Shown here: one piece after another, positions 1 to 8,242 of the stretch | Layout of the letters: the number at the start of each line of letters is the position of its first letter | Position numbering within the stretch: the stretch's first letter is position 1 | DNA from: Actinomycetota bacterium | GTDB lineage: Bacteria; Actinomycetota; Acidimicrobiia; Acidimicrobiales; Poriferisodaliceae | DNA: 12,939 nucleotides | Reading direction: 5' to 3' | Assembly: GCA_002731665.1 (NCBI GenBank) | Contig: PCCJ01000073.1 | Location: 1-12,939, forward strand | Notes under the pieces: generated by a model | What the model saw: only the letters and a program-made list of their open reading frames with translations | Databases searched by the model: none | What the model was told of the DNA's origin: nothing | Made by a program: the position numbers and the translations under genes

Positions 1-777
1 CAAGTTTTTGATGTTCCTCAGACGTATCTATTTTCCGACAAGTTGTTTCGCGAACCTTACTTTAGTTCTACTGGGAGCCTGAGCGTCCCTGAAATTTTAG
101 CTAAGTCATCAAACATTGGAACTATTCAAATCGCTGAGGCACTCGGTCGGGACCTGTTGCATCAATACCTATCTAGATTGGGGTTCGGCTCTTATAGCGG
201 TGAGTCCGACGTTCAATCATTTCCGGCGGAATCGCGAGGAATTCTTAGACATCCAAGAGATTGGGATGGAACAGGCCTGGCAACTATCGCCTTTGGACAG
301 GGTATTTCAGTTACTTCCATCCAATTAGCTGCTGCCTATAACACCATTGCAAATGGTGGGGTGTATCTCACTCCTAGGCTGGTGCGCGGTACTCTCGGTT
401 CTAATGGGTTCGAACCTGAGGAGTTTGTCGTTGGTAAACGAGTTTTGTCGGCTGAAACGGCCACTGAGATACAAAAGATGTTGACTGGCGTCGTCTTGAA
501 CGGAACAGGTAAAAGGGCTGCTGTGAATGGGTACGCAGTCGCCGGTAAGACAGGCACCGCCCAAAAAACTCGGACCGGCGGCTTCGGCTATAGCGATTAT
601 GCGTATACAAGTACTTTCGCTGGGTTTGTTCCTGCTGACTCACCTGCGATTACCATTGTAGTAACGCTAGATGAACCTGTGGAATATATGGCAGGTTTAG
701 TAGCGGCTCCAATTTTTTCAGACATAGCGAGACAGGTGTTGCAAACGCAGCGAATACCACCTTCGGATATCGGATAG
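1..777 (+). CDS. ftsI: FtsI / class B penicillin-binding protein (septal transpeptidase), 3' part
   Basis: The reading frame is open from the first base, so the N-terminus, membrane anchor and catalytic SxxK motif lie off the window; 258 codons remain. FtsI cross-links nascent septal peptidoglycan on the outer face of the membrane as partner of FtsW. Two of the three penicillin-binding motifs are visible: SSN (the SxN motif, bases 106-114, within LAKSSNIG) and KTGTA (Lys codon 547-549, within VAGKTGTAQK). The stretch GQGISVTSIQLAAAYNTIAN is typical of the transpeptidase domain between them. The protein ends soon after the domain, with no PASTA repeats, which fits a cell-division PBP3/FtsI rather than a PBP2x or PknB-type protein. 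It sits 8 bp before murE, its usual neighbour. Identification as a class B PBP is firm; the FtsI assignment rests on position. Confidence 0.95.
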   Translation, partial: QVFDVPQTYLFSDKLFREPYFSSTGSLSVPEILAKSSNIGTIQIAEALGRDLLHQYLSRLGFGSYSGESDVQSFPAESRGILRHPRDWDGTGLATIAFGQGISVTSIQLAAAYNTIANGGVYLTPRLVRGTLGSNGFEPEEFVVGKRVLSAETATEIQKMLTGVVLNGTGKRAAVNGYAVAGKTGTAQKTRTGGFGYSDYAYTSTFAGFVPADSPAITIVVTLDEPVEYMAGLVAAPIFSDIARQVLQTQRIPPSDIG

Positions 778-785
778 ATCAGTCG

Positions 786-2216
786 GTGTCTACCATCAAA
801 CTTTCTGCGCTTGCTCGCGACCTGGGAGGCAGTCTGGAATTCCCCATAGGCTGTGATGAAAGCGACCTAGACATTAAAGAAGTAAGTCACAGTAGTCTCG
901 ATGTTCCTGTTGGCGGGTTGTTCGCAGCTATCACGGGAAAAGTAAACGATGGACATGATTTCGCTGCAGAGGCTGTGAAAAACGGAGCAGCGGCGTTGCT
1001 GGTAGAGCGGCCGGTAAATGTAAGGGCGCCACAAATTCTCGTAAAGGATGTGGCCTCAGTACTCGGAGTAGCAGCATCCAGAATTTTTGGTGATCCATCT
1101 GACAAGCTGAAGATTATAGGAGTCACGGGAACTTCAGGTAAAACAACGGTTGTTCAATATTTAAAGCAGATGCTCGATTATTTTGGGTTCAAGTCTGTGT
1201 CATTAGGAACCCTAGAAGGAAGGCGAACTACCCCCGAAGCTCCCGATTTGCAGAGATGGTTGGCGAGACAAGTTGAAGCTGCTGTTGATGTTGTTTGTAT
1301 GGAAGTTTCATCGCATGGTCTTGAGTTGGGGCGCGTGAACGGTGTCACGTTTGACCTAGGCATATTTTTAAACTTAAGTCCTGAGCACCTCGATTTCCAT
1401 TCTGATATGGAATCTTACTTCTCGGCGAAAAAGCAATTGTTTGATGGGAGATCAACTACTGCACTCGTGAACTTAGAAAATGATTGGGGGAGGAGACTGG
1501 AATCTGAGTTGTCGCCCTCAATGCCAACCATCTCATTTTCTTTAAAGGATTTCAGTGATGTTAATAGCGACTTTAATGGGCTCAAGTTCAGATGGCGGGG
1601 CTTCGAGGTTGCAACCAGAATGGTCGGCCGTTTCAATCTCGAGAATTTGGCTGCTGCTGCCGTTGCTGCTTCTCAGATTGGACTGAGTGACGCAGAGATA
1701 GCAGAAAGCATGGAGGGGCTTGTCCAAGTTCCGGGTCGTATGCAGCTCGTGAGCCATGATGAGAGTGATATTTCAGTGATCGTCGATTACGCGCATAAAC
1801 CTGAGGCATTAGAAGCTGCGCTTCGAGCGATATCTGGTATCGCCGATGGCAGAATTTGGGCAGTCTTTGGTGCCGGCGGGGACAGAGATAAAGGCAAGCG
1901 GCCGTTGATGGGAAAAATAGCGTCTGAGTTAGCAGATTTTGTAATCATTACTTCCGATAATCCTAGATTCGAGAACCCAGAGGTCATAGCAGAAGAAATA
2001 ACTGGGAATATAGAAGAATTTGCGGTTGAGCTGGACAGAGATACAGCGATCGGGTCTGCTATCAGCAAAGCAAAACCTGGTGATGCTGTTCTAATAGCCG
2101 GAAAAGGTCATGAGAAAGTCCAGATTTTTGGTAGTTCAGAGTTACCTTTTGATGATGTTGCAATAGCACAAAAAAATCTCTACTTGCGAAAAGCGGCGAA
2201 AGGAAAAAGATCTTGA
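786..2216 (+). CDS. murE: UDP-MurNAc-L-Ala-D-Glu:meso-diaminopimelate ligase MurE
   Basis: Cytoplasmic ATP-dependent ligase that adds the third stem-peptide residue to UDP-MurNAc-L-Ala-D-Glu. The 476 residues match the family length and three-domain Mur ligase plan. The ATP-binding loop is TGTSGKTT (Lys119); the Ser in place of the more common Asn is also found in mycobacterial MurE. NLSPEHLDFH and the FSAKKQLF segment carrying the lysine that is carbamylated in the family are present. The C-terminal domain has VIVDYAHKPEALE, FGAGGDRDKGKRP and DNPR (Asp391-Arg394); in known MurE enzymes DNPR marks meso-diaminopimelate specificity, so a DAP-type wall is inferred. The start is GTG at 786, with only a weak GGA upstream. 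The stop overlaps the mraY start by 4 bp (TTGA). murF, normally next, is absent here. Confidence 0.97.
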   Translation: MSTIKLSALARDLGGSLEFPIGCDESDLDIKEVSHSSLDVPVGGLFAAITGKVNDGHDFAAEAVKNGAAALLVERPVNVRAPQILVKDVASVLGVAASRIFGDPSDKLKIIGVTGTSGKTTVVQYLKQMLDYFGFKSVSLGTLEGRRTTPEAPDLQRWLARQVEAAVDVVCMEVSSHGLELGRVNGVTFDLGIFLNLSPEHLDFHSDMESYFSAKKQLFDGRSTTALVNLENDWGRRLESELSPSMPTISFSLKDFSDVNSDFNGLKFRWRGFEVATRMVGRFNLENLAAAAVAASQIGLSDAEIAESMEGLVQVPGRMQLVSHDESDISVIVDYAHKPEALEAALRAISGIADGRIWAVFGAGGDRDKGKRPLMGKIASELADFVIITSDNPRFENPEVIAEEITGNIEEFAVELDRDTAIGSAISKAKPGDAVLIAGKGHEKVQIFGSSELPFDDVAIAQKNLYLRKAAKGKRS

Positions 2217-3265
2217 TTGCGTTACTTATTGCTGCTGCAGTTTCCATGACGGTTTCACTTCTAGGAACAAAATATCTTATCCCATGGCTTCAAGCTGCCG
2301 GAGTTGGGCAACCGATTCGTATGGATGGTCCAGAGGGACATCTAGTAAAGGCAGGTACTCCGACTATGGGTGGGGTAGCTATCGTGCTTGGAGCTGTAGC
2401 AGGATATGTGGTGAGTCATCTGCGAGCAGAGACAGTAATCACGCGTAGCGGGATTACTCTTACGATGGCAATAGTTGGGGCGGGGTTAGTAGGATTTCTA
2501 GATGATTTAATTAAAGTAAGTCGAGAACGCAACCTTGGTCTAAACAAAAAAGCAAAAATTATTGGTTTGCTGAGCGTCGGGACCAGTTTTGCGCTTCTAG
2601 CTATCTATTGGGTTGACGTGGATTCAATAATTACTTTTACTCGGGCTGACTTCCCTAACTTTGGTGTGCCTAAAGCGGTATGGGTCATTTGGGCAGTGGT
2701 GTTGATATTAGCGACTTCGAATGCAGTGAATTTGACCGACGGACTTGATGGATTGGCGGGTGGGTCTGCCGCGATCGGGTTTTCTGCGTTCATGGTCATC
2801 GGCTACTGGGCCTTTCGACACCCTGGCACATATGGGGTTAGTCACTCGCTAGATCTAGCTATTGTTGCTGCATCGATGGCCGGAGGTTGTGTAGGTTTCT
2901 TGTGGTGGAATGCGCCTCCGGCCCAAATTTTTATGGGAGACACAGGTTCCCTAGCTATTGGAACAGGGATGGCAGGACTGGCTTTATTATTGGAAACCCA
3001 TTTACTACTTCCAGTAATTGGTGGCCTGTACGTTCTTGAAACCGTCTCAGTGATCTTGCAAGTTGGTTCTTATAGGCTTGCAGGGCGGCGGATATTCAGA
3101 ATGGCTCCGATACACCATCATTTCGAGTTAGGCGGTTGGCCTGAAACAACTGTGTTGATCAGATTGTGGATTCTAAATGGTCTTTGCGTAGCTTTTGCTT
3201 TGGGCATTTTTTATGCAGATTATATTAGCTTAGATTTAGTTCAGCTTCCAGCAGGGTCCTTATGA
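2213..3265 (+). CDS. mraY: Phospho-MurNAc-pentapeptide translocase MraY
   Basis: Integral membrane enzyme that transfers phospho-MurNAc-pentapeptide from UDP to undecaprenyl phosphate, giving lipid I. The 350 residues are dominated by hydrophobic segments and match the family length. Family signatures are intact: PTMGG near the N-terminus, the catalytic FLDDLIK pair (Asp97-Asp98), NLTDGLDGLAGG (residues 173-182), FMGDTGS (Asp243) and the MAPIHHHFE triple-His loop (residues 297-305). The start is TTG at 2213, chosen because it lies 8 nt after an AAAGGA Shine-Dalgarno (2199-2204) and forms a TTGA overlap with the murE stop, which suggests coupled translation. The 3' end overlaps murD by ATGA. 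Following murE directly, without murF, is the odd feature of this gene's context. Confidence 0.97.
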   Translation: MIALLIAAAVSMTVSLLGTKYLIPWLQAAGVGQPIRMDGPEGHLVKAGTPTMGGVAIVLGAVAGYVVSHLRAETVITRSGITLTMAIVGAGLVGFLDDLIKVSRERNLGLNKKAKIIGLLSVGTSFALLAIYWVDVDSIITFTRADFPNFGVPKAVWVIWAVVLILATSNAVNLTDGLDGLAGGSAAIGFSAFMVIGYWAFRHPGTYGVSHSLDLAIVAASMAGGCVGFLWWNAPPAQIFMGDTGSLAIGTGMAGLALLLETHLLLPVIGGLYVLETVSVILQVGSYRLAGRRIFRMAPIHHHFELGGWPETTVLIRLWILNGLCVAFALGIFYADYISLDLVQLPAGSL

Positions 3266-4608
3266 CTCATGTCGATTTAAGTCGCTGTGCTGTAGCAGGT
3301 CTTGGCATTACTGGCCGCGCGGTCGCTAATGCTCTTTTGGGCAGAGGTTCGCAAGTGGTGCTGATGGACGACAAACCATCAGCTGCCACGAAGTTTGGTC
3401 TCGCAGCAGGGCTTGAGGTGTTTGACTCATCGAAGATTGCTGATCTGGAAATAGCGCTTTCAGGGGTAACGGCTCTCAGTGTCGGTCCCGGAATTTCAGC
3501 TCGCCACAACATATATAAGATTGCGGCATTAAAAGGTTTGCCAGTTGTTAGCGAATTAGACCTGGCAGCGATGTGGGACTCACGACCATGCGCTGCTGTT
3601 ACTGGAACTAACGGCAAAACAACGGTAACTGACCTAGTGACTAAAATGTTACTGCAATCGAATATCGAAGCAGTGGCAGCGGGTAACACCGATATACCTT
3701 TAGTAGAGGCCTTATCGATGAGAGATCCGGTCCCGGAAGCATTCGTTGTTGAAGCTTCTTCTTTTCGGCTTCATAACGTTGAACTCTTTCGACCACGTGT
3801 TGCAGCTTGGTTAAATTTTGCCCCTGATCATTTAGATTGGCATGGTGACCTTGAAAGTTACGCTAATTCAAAGAAGAAAATTTGGGAGCAACAAGAAGCA
3901 GACGATTTAACTGTTTTGCCTTATGGAGATGACTTTATAAATTCGATATATAGAGGTGCAGCGTCGCAACTTCTGACGTTTGGACCGGGCGGCGACGTCT
4001 CTGTCCAGGGCTCTCATATTGTAGATCGTGGTGAAAAAATTGTTGCTATTTCAAAAATGTCGTTAGGGCGTCCCCATGATCTTTTAAATGCTTGCGCAGC
4101 TGTTGCCGTCGCAGGAGAAATGGGTGCAAAAGCTCAAGCGATGGAGTCGGTACTCATCAATTTTTCGGGTCTGTCGCATAGGCTTGAGTTCGTAGCTACA
4201 ACCGGTGGTATCAATTTTTATAATGACAGTAAAGCCACGACGCCGCATGCGACAATAGCGGCGCTCAAAGGTTTTGAGAACGCAGTACTGATAGTCGGCG
4301 GGCGAAATAAAGCTATAGAATTTACTCCGTTATTGGGAGCAATTCCTAATTTAGGGGCCGTGGTGTGTATTGGGGAAACCGCAGATCTGCTTGTGTCGCT
4401 ATTTAACCCACATGTACCAACCTCAAGGGCGACGTCAATGAAGCAAGCGGTGAATGTTGCTGCTGCCATGGCTCAAGATCTTTCTGGGTCGGTCTTGCTT
4501 TCCCCTGCGTGTGCGTCTTTTGACTGGTATCAAGGGTATGAGGCCCGAGGTGACGACTTTAAGAAAGCTGTTAAGCAACTTTCTACCGGTGAGGGAGAAG
4601 ATGACTAG
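3262..4608 (+). CDS. murD: UDP-N-acetylmuramoyl-L-alanine:D-glutamate ligase MurD
   Basis: Cytoplasmic Mur ligase that adds D-glutamate to UDP-MurNAc-L-Ala. At 448 residues it has the usual length. An N-terminal Rossmann-like UDP-binding segment (AVAGLGITGRAVANALL) is followed by the ATP loop TGTNGKTT (Lys119), the central-domain motif NFAPDHLDWHG, the SKKKIWEQQ segment expected to contain the carbamylated lysine, and the C-terminal domain with GLSHRLEF and NDSKATTPHAT, close to the family's NDSKATN. LLSPACASFDWYQGYEARGDDF near the end is also characteristic. The ATG start forms an ATGA overlap with mraY and has a CAGGG Shine-Dalgarno 5 nt upstream. The end overlaps ftsW by 8 bp. The L-Ala-first substrate is inferred from MurD family membership and gene order. 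Confidence 0.96.
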   Translation: MTHVDLSRCAVAGLGITGRAVANALLGRGSQVVLMDDKPSAATKFGLAAGLEVFDSSKIADLEIALSGVTALSVGPGISARHNIYKIAALKGLPVVSELDLAAMWDSRPCAAVTGTNGKTTVTDLVTKMLLQSNIEAVAAGNTDIPLVEALSMRDPVPEAFVVEASSFRLHNVELFRPRVAAWLNFAPDHLDWHGDLESYANSKKKIWEQQEADDLTVLPYGDDFINSIYRGAASQLLTFGPGGDVSVQGSHIVDRGEKIVAISKMSLGRPHDLLNACAAVAVAGEMGAKAQAMESVLINFSGLSHRLEFVATTGGINFYNDSKATTPHATIAALKGFENAVLIVGGRNKAIEFTPLLGAIPNLGAVVCIGETADLLVSLFNPHVPTSRATSMKQAVNVAAAMAQDLSGSVLLSPACASFDWYQGYEARGDDFKKAVKQLSTGEGEDD

Positions 4609-5737
4609 CCTCCTGTCGAAGAAAGAACCAGTATTTACTGTGGTTTCCTCCAACTCACCGCTCAGGTATGTGGCAATGCTGGCATCAATGCTCATGCTCT
4701 TGCTAGCCGGCGCAGTGGCAGTTGTGCAGGCATCAGGCCCTTCGGGGGTGGAGGACTCTGGGAATTCCTTTCACTATTTTTTGCGACATATTATTGCTGT
4801 TGCAGTAGCAATAATTGGTCTTTTATTCACATTGCACATCGATTATAGAAAATGGCGAAAATGGGCAGGAGGGTTAATATTTATCAGTTTTTTAGGACTA
4901 ATCGCAGTTGAAGTAGTCGGCTCTTCAGCGAATGGATCGACGAGGTGGATTGACCTCGGTCCATTGAATTTTCAGCCGTCGGAGTTACTGAAACTTTCGA
5001 CAGTAATTGGATTAGCGTCATTTCTGGCCCAACGGAGGCGCCAGATTGCTATTAGCAAAAAGTTAGTAATGTCCGTCATGGGCGCTTTGGCCGCGATGGG
5101 ACTTGTGGTAGCGGTCCTGCAATCTGACCTAGGCACCGCAGTTCTCATAGCTGTGATGGTGGTCGGGATGCTTTTCGTGTCGGGTGTTCCAATTCGGTAT
5201 CTCTTATTCCCGTTGAGTTTGGTGGCAGCAGCTGGAGGAATTCTTATCGCCAGCGAACCCTACCGGCGTTCGAGAATAGTGGGTATGCTCAATCCGCTCG
5301 ATTATTGCGGCAACGAAACGTGGCAACTTTGTCAAGCGTGGGCAACGTTAGCGAATGGCGGGCTTACGGGCACTGGGTTCGGCAGCGGTCACGCAAAATG
5401 GGGTTGGGTGCCCGCTGCTCATACAGATTTTGTTTTTGCTGTAATCGGCGAAGAAGTCGGTTTTCTAGGTGGGGTAGTAATCATAGGACTACTTGGAGCG
5501 CTGAGTCTGTTGGGTTTTAGGACTGCGCAAGAAGCTCCTGATTTTTTTGGCTCCTTGTTAGCTGCTGGGATAACAATTTGGTTCACAGGTCAAACATTTA
5601 TCAATCTCGGAGGTGTTCTTGGGTTAATCCCGATTACCGGGATTCCATTACCGTTTATTTCGTATGGAGGTTCAGCACTGTTGTTTACGGTTTCAGCGGC
5701 AGGAATTTTACTTAATATTGCACGTCAATCAGGATGA
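4601..5737 (+). CDS. ftsW: FtsW, SEDS-family septal peptidoglycan glycosyltransferase
   Basis: Polytopic membrane protein (378 residues, about ten hydrophobic segments) that polymerises lipid II at the septum together with FtsI. SEDS landmarks are clear: NGSTRWIDLGPLNFQPSELLKL, QSDLGTAVLI, the catalytic-loop motif AAHTDFVFAVIGEE (Asp276 matches the essential SEDS aspartate) and the C-terminal GLIPITGIPLPFISYGGSALL. The frame stays open much further upstream inside murD, but ATG at 4601 is preferred: it follows a GAGGGAG Shine-Dalgarno (4591-4597), gives an ordinary FtsW N-terminus, and overlaps the murD stop by 8 bp. Two cysteines, Cys236 and Cys244, lie in the large loop just before the catalytic motif and could form a disulfide outside the membrane. 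FtsW rather than RodA is assigned from its place in the cluster. Confidence 0.96.
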   Translation: MTSLLSKKEPVFTVVSSNSPLRYVAMLASMLMLLLAGAVAVVQASGPSGVEDSGNSFHYFLRHIIAVAVAIIGLLFTLHIDYRKWRKWAGGLIFISFLGLIAVEVVGSSANGSTRWIDLGPLNFQPSELLKLSTVIGLASFLAQRRRQIAISKKLVMSVMGALAAMGLVVAVLQSDLGTAVLIAVMVVGMLFVSGVPIRYLLFPLSLVAAAGGILIASEPYRRSRIVGMLNPLDYCGNETWQLCQAWATLANGGLTGTGFGSGHAKWGWVPAAHTDFVFAVIGEEVGFLGGVVIIGLLGALSLLGFRTAQEAPDFFGSLLAAGITIWFTGQTFINLGGVLGLIPITGIPLPFISYGGSALLFTVSAAGILLNIARQSG

Positions 5738-6873
5738 TCAGACTGAGAAAGCCTAAACCGATTGTTCTTATAGCGGGTGGCGGTACAGCGGGGCATCTAA
5801 TCCCTGGTTTGGCTGTCGCTCAAGCACTAGTAAAAGCTGGTTGGCCTCGGGAAGATATCCGCTTTATGGGCAGCGACCGAGGAGTTGAAAAATTAATGGT
5901 TCCTGAAGCTGGATTTCTTCTAACTACTTTCCCGGGGAGAGGTTATAACAGGCGGCAAGTAAGTTTTCAGAATCTGAAAAATTTACTGAAGCTAATTCTT
6001 GGGATTTTGAAAGGTGTTTGGAGCGTCTACCGAATTAATCCCGCTGCTGTTCTCTGCCTGGGTGGCTATGCTGCTCTGCCAGCTTCGGTTGGAGCAGCTA
6101 TAAAGTCCACTCCGTTGATCATCTCTGAGCAGAATGCTGCCGCATCTGCCACTAACCGTTTACTTGCAAGGTTTGCGAAAGTTTCCGCAGTGCCAATTGT
6201 TGGCACCGGTTTAGTACGAGAAGTAGCAACCGGCAACCCGGTGAGAGAACTAGTGCACGAAGCAAAACAGAATAGAAATAAAACGCGAGTAAAACGCGGT
6301 TGGCCGGAATCGACCCAAGTGGTTGTGATATTCGGAGGGTCATTGGGGGCGGCGAGCCTTAATAGAGCCGTTTGGGAAGCTACCGACCAGATAGCAGCAA
6401 GATCAAGCGTCCTATTTTACCATGTAGTGGGAGAAAGAGATTGGGAACAACGTCCAAAAGTACTCGCAGAAAATTATGTGGCGGTCCAATACGATCACGA
6501 TCTTCCGAACTCGCTTGGGGCTGCTGATTTTGCGATCTGTCGAGCTGGTGGTTCGACTGTTGCAGAGCTACAGATACTTCAAGTGCCATGCTTGTTGATT
6601 CCGCTACCTTTCGCTCCCAACAATCACCAACAAAGAAATGCAGAAATGTTAGAGAAAATTGGTTTAGGCAAAATTTTGAAAGATGCTGCCCTGGATTCTA
6701 TTGCTTTGATTACGGAAATTGATCTGGCATTAGCCGCGTATCCCCAACGAAAAAAGCAACTAATTGATGAGAAGGTGCCGCCGAATGCCGCCAAAGCCGT
6801 GTCAGAATTGATAGTCAGACACGCGTTGGAAATTCCAGCCGACCTAGACAGGAAAGCATTCGGTAGTGACTGA
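5734..6873 (+). CDS. murG: MurG, lipid I N-acetylglucosaminyltransferase
   Basis: Membrane-associated GT-B glycosyltransferase on the cytoplasmic face that adds GlcNAc from UDP-GlcNAc to lipid I, giving lipid II. The 379 residues cover both Rossmann-like domains. The N-terminal glycine loop is GGGTAGHLIPGLAVAQAL (residues 15-32; the family His is His21), in the TAGH form common in Actinobacteria. A basic, hydrophobic patch (NRRQVSFQNLKNLLKLILGI) is the likely membrane-contact region. The C-terminal domain has FGGSLGAASLN, AICRAGGSTVAEL and PLPFAPNNHQQRNAEML, which match the UDP-GlcNAc site and the family's HQ.xNA motif. The ATG start overlaps the ftsW stop as ATGA; AGG sits immediately before it, too close for a normal Shine-Dalgarno, so initiation probably depends on coupling. 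Confidence 0.96.
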   Translation: MIRLRKPKPIVLIAGGGTAGHLIPGLAVAQALVKAGWPREDIRFMGSDRGVEKLMVPEAGFLLTTFPGRGYNRRQVSFQNLKNLLKLILGILKGVWSVYRINPAAVLCLGGYAALPASVGAAIKSTPLIISEQNAAASATNRLLARFAKVSAVPIVGTGLVREVATGNPVRELVHEAKQNRNKTRVKRGWPESTQVVVIFGGSLGAASLNRAVWEATDQIAARSSVLFYHVVGERDWEQRPKVLAENYVAVQYDHDLPNSLGAADFAICRAGGSTVAELQILQVPCLLIPLPFAPNNHQQRNAEMLEKIGLGKILKDAALDSIALITEIDLALAAYPQRKKQLIDEKVPPNAAKAVSELIVRHALEIPADLDRKAFGSD

Positions 6874-8242
6874 AATAGATTTGTCGGCTCCTTCTGAAAT
6901 TCATTTGATTGGTGCTGGCGGCGCAGGAATGAACGCGATAGGGGCAGTGTTGTGTGAAATGGGGCACCATGTTACCGGCAGCGACATCCGAGAGTCGGCA
7001 GGTGTAACTCGGCTCCGAGCACTCGGAGCGAAGATTACCATTGGGCATAGCTCCGCTAATGTGACCGCTTCACAGTTAGTTGCGCGCTCAACAGCGATTT
7101 CAGATGACAACGAAGAGGTCCTGGAGGCTAGATTAGTTGGTGTAAATGTCTTATCCAGGGCAGATATTCTTACAGCGATTTGTGAGTTGAAGGTGACTAT
7201 TGCCGTGGCGGGAACACATGGCAAAACAACTACTTCATCAATGTTGTCGTTGGCTCTTGTGTCGGCCGGGTTGCGTCCATCATTCATAGTTGGTGGCGAT
7301 TTGAACGAGATAGGTTCTGGCTCAGTTTGGGATCGTAATGGCGATCTTTTTGTGGTCGAAGCAGATGAGTCAGACGGCACCTTTACTCAGCTAGGGGCGC
7401 ATGGGGTTGTTATTACTAATATCGAATGCGATCATCTTGACTACTACGGATCCATGGAAGCAATTAATGATGCTTTCGAGTACTTCGCCTGTGCGGCTAA
7501 AGGCCCAAAAATTATTTGTATTGATGATGTAGGCGCAAGTTTACTCGCAAAGCGATTAGAAGAGTGCACCACCTATGGCGAGCATTCGGATAGTGATTAC
7601 CGGATCACAGACGTAAAGTTGAGTCGATACAGTTCGACATTCTCGATCTTTAAACAAGGTGAACTACTCGGTGATTGTCAATTGCCAGTGCCTGGTTTGC
7701 ATAATATCTTGAATGCTACTGCGGCAGTCGCAGCCGGAGTTGAACTAGGAGCTAAGCCCGAAAAAATCATTTCAGCATTGGCTAATTTTGCTGGTGTTGC
7801 GCGCCGTTTCGAATTCAGGGGTGAGAGTGATGGTGTCACTTTCGTGGATGACTATGCGCATTTACCTACCGAAGTAGAGGCAGCGTTAGCCGCGGCTAGA
7901 GCAGGAAATTGGGATCGTGTGGTAGCGGTTTTTCAGCCGCATCGGTACAGTCGCACAGCAGAACTTTCGAATGAATTTAGGCATTCTTTTCGTGATGCCG
8001 ACCATTTAGTCTTAACTGATGTGTATGGGGCTGGAGAAGAGCCGCAACCAGGCATAACCAGTGACCTAATCCTTCAGGCGGTACTTACTGAGTACCCGCG
8101 TGCTTCGGTGGAATACATTCCGCAAAGAGCTGCCTTGAAAACTTACTTGAAAAAGTATCTAAAATCCGGTGATCTTTGCTTGACGATGGGCGCTGGGGAC
8201 TTGACTTTACTGCCAGACGAAATCCAGCACCGAGTTGGCTGA
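6866..8242 (+). CDS. murC: UDP-N-acetylmuramate:L-alanine ligase MurC
   Basis: First of the cytoplasmic Mur ligases, adding L-alanine to UDP-MurNAc. Its 458 residues match the family. HLIGAGGAGMNAIGAVL is the N-terminal nucleotide-fold motif, AGTHGKTTT (Lys120) the ATP loop, VVEADESDGTF and ITNIECDHLDYYG belong to the central domain, and VARRFEFRG, DDYAHLPTEVEAAL and VFQPHRYSRT to the C-terminal part. In the last region most MurC proteins read DDYAHHP or DDYGHHP; here the second His is Leu, which I believe recurs in related actinobacteria. The start is GTG at 6866, 12 nt after AGGA (6850-6853) and overlapping the murG stop by 8 bp. The end overlaps the probable murB start by 8 bp. Pairing of murC with murB is common in dcw clusters. 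Confidence 0.96.
   Translation: MTEIDLSAPSEIHLIGAGGAGMNAIGAVLCEMGHHVTGSDIRESAGVTRLRALGAKITIGHSSANVTASQLVARSTAISDDNEEVLEARLVGVNVLSRADILTAICELKVTIAVAGTHGKTTTSSMLSLALVSAGLRPSFIVGGDLNEIGSGSVWDRNGDLFVVEADESDGTFTQLGAHGVVITNIECDHLDYYGSMEAINDAFEYFACAAKGPKIICIDDVGASLLAKRLEECTTYGEHSDSDYRITDVKLSRYSSTFSIFKQGELLGDCQLPVPGLHNILNATAAVAAGVELGAKPEKIISALANFAGVARRFEFRGESDGVTFVDDYAHLPTEVEAALAAARAGNWDRVVAVFQPHRYSRTAELSNEFRHSFRDADHLVLTDVYGAGEEPQPGITSDLILQAVLTEYPRASVEYIPQRAALKTYLKKYLKSGDLCLTMGAGDLTLLPDEIQHRVG

Noticed and set aside
3267..3689. Antisense open frame of 140 codons inside murD
   Set aside because: It lies opposite the MurD nucleotide-binding region, with no motif or initiation signal.
4454..4600. Upstream extension of the ftsW frame into murD
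   Set aside because: The frame is open, but the extension overlaps murD by about 150 bp and is basic and unlike FtsW N-termini. ATG 4601 has a good Shine-Dalgarno and an 8-bp overlap.
6901..7380. Antisense open frame of 159 codons inside murC
   Set aside because: It lies fully opposite a conserved gene, and its Ser/Pro/Thr/Ala-rich product is typical of the complement of coding sequence; no ribosome binding site or family motif is seen.
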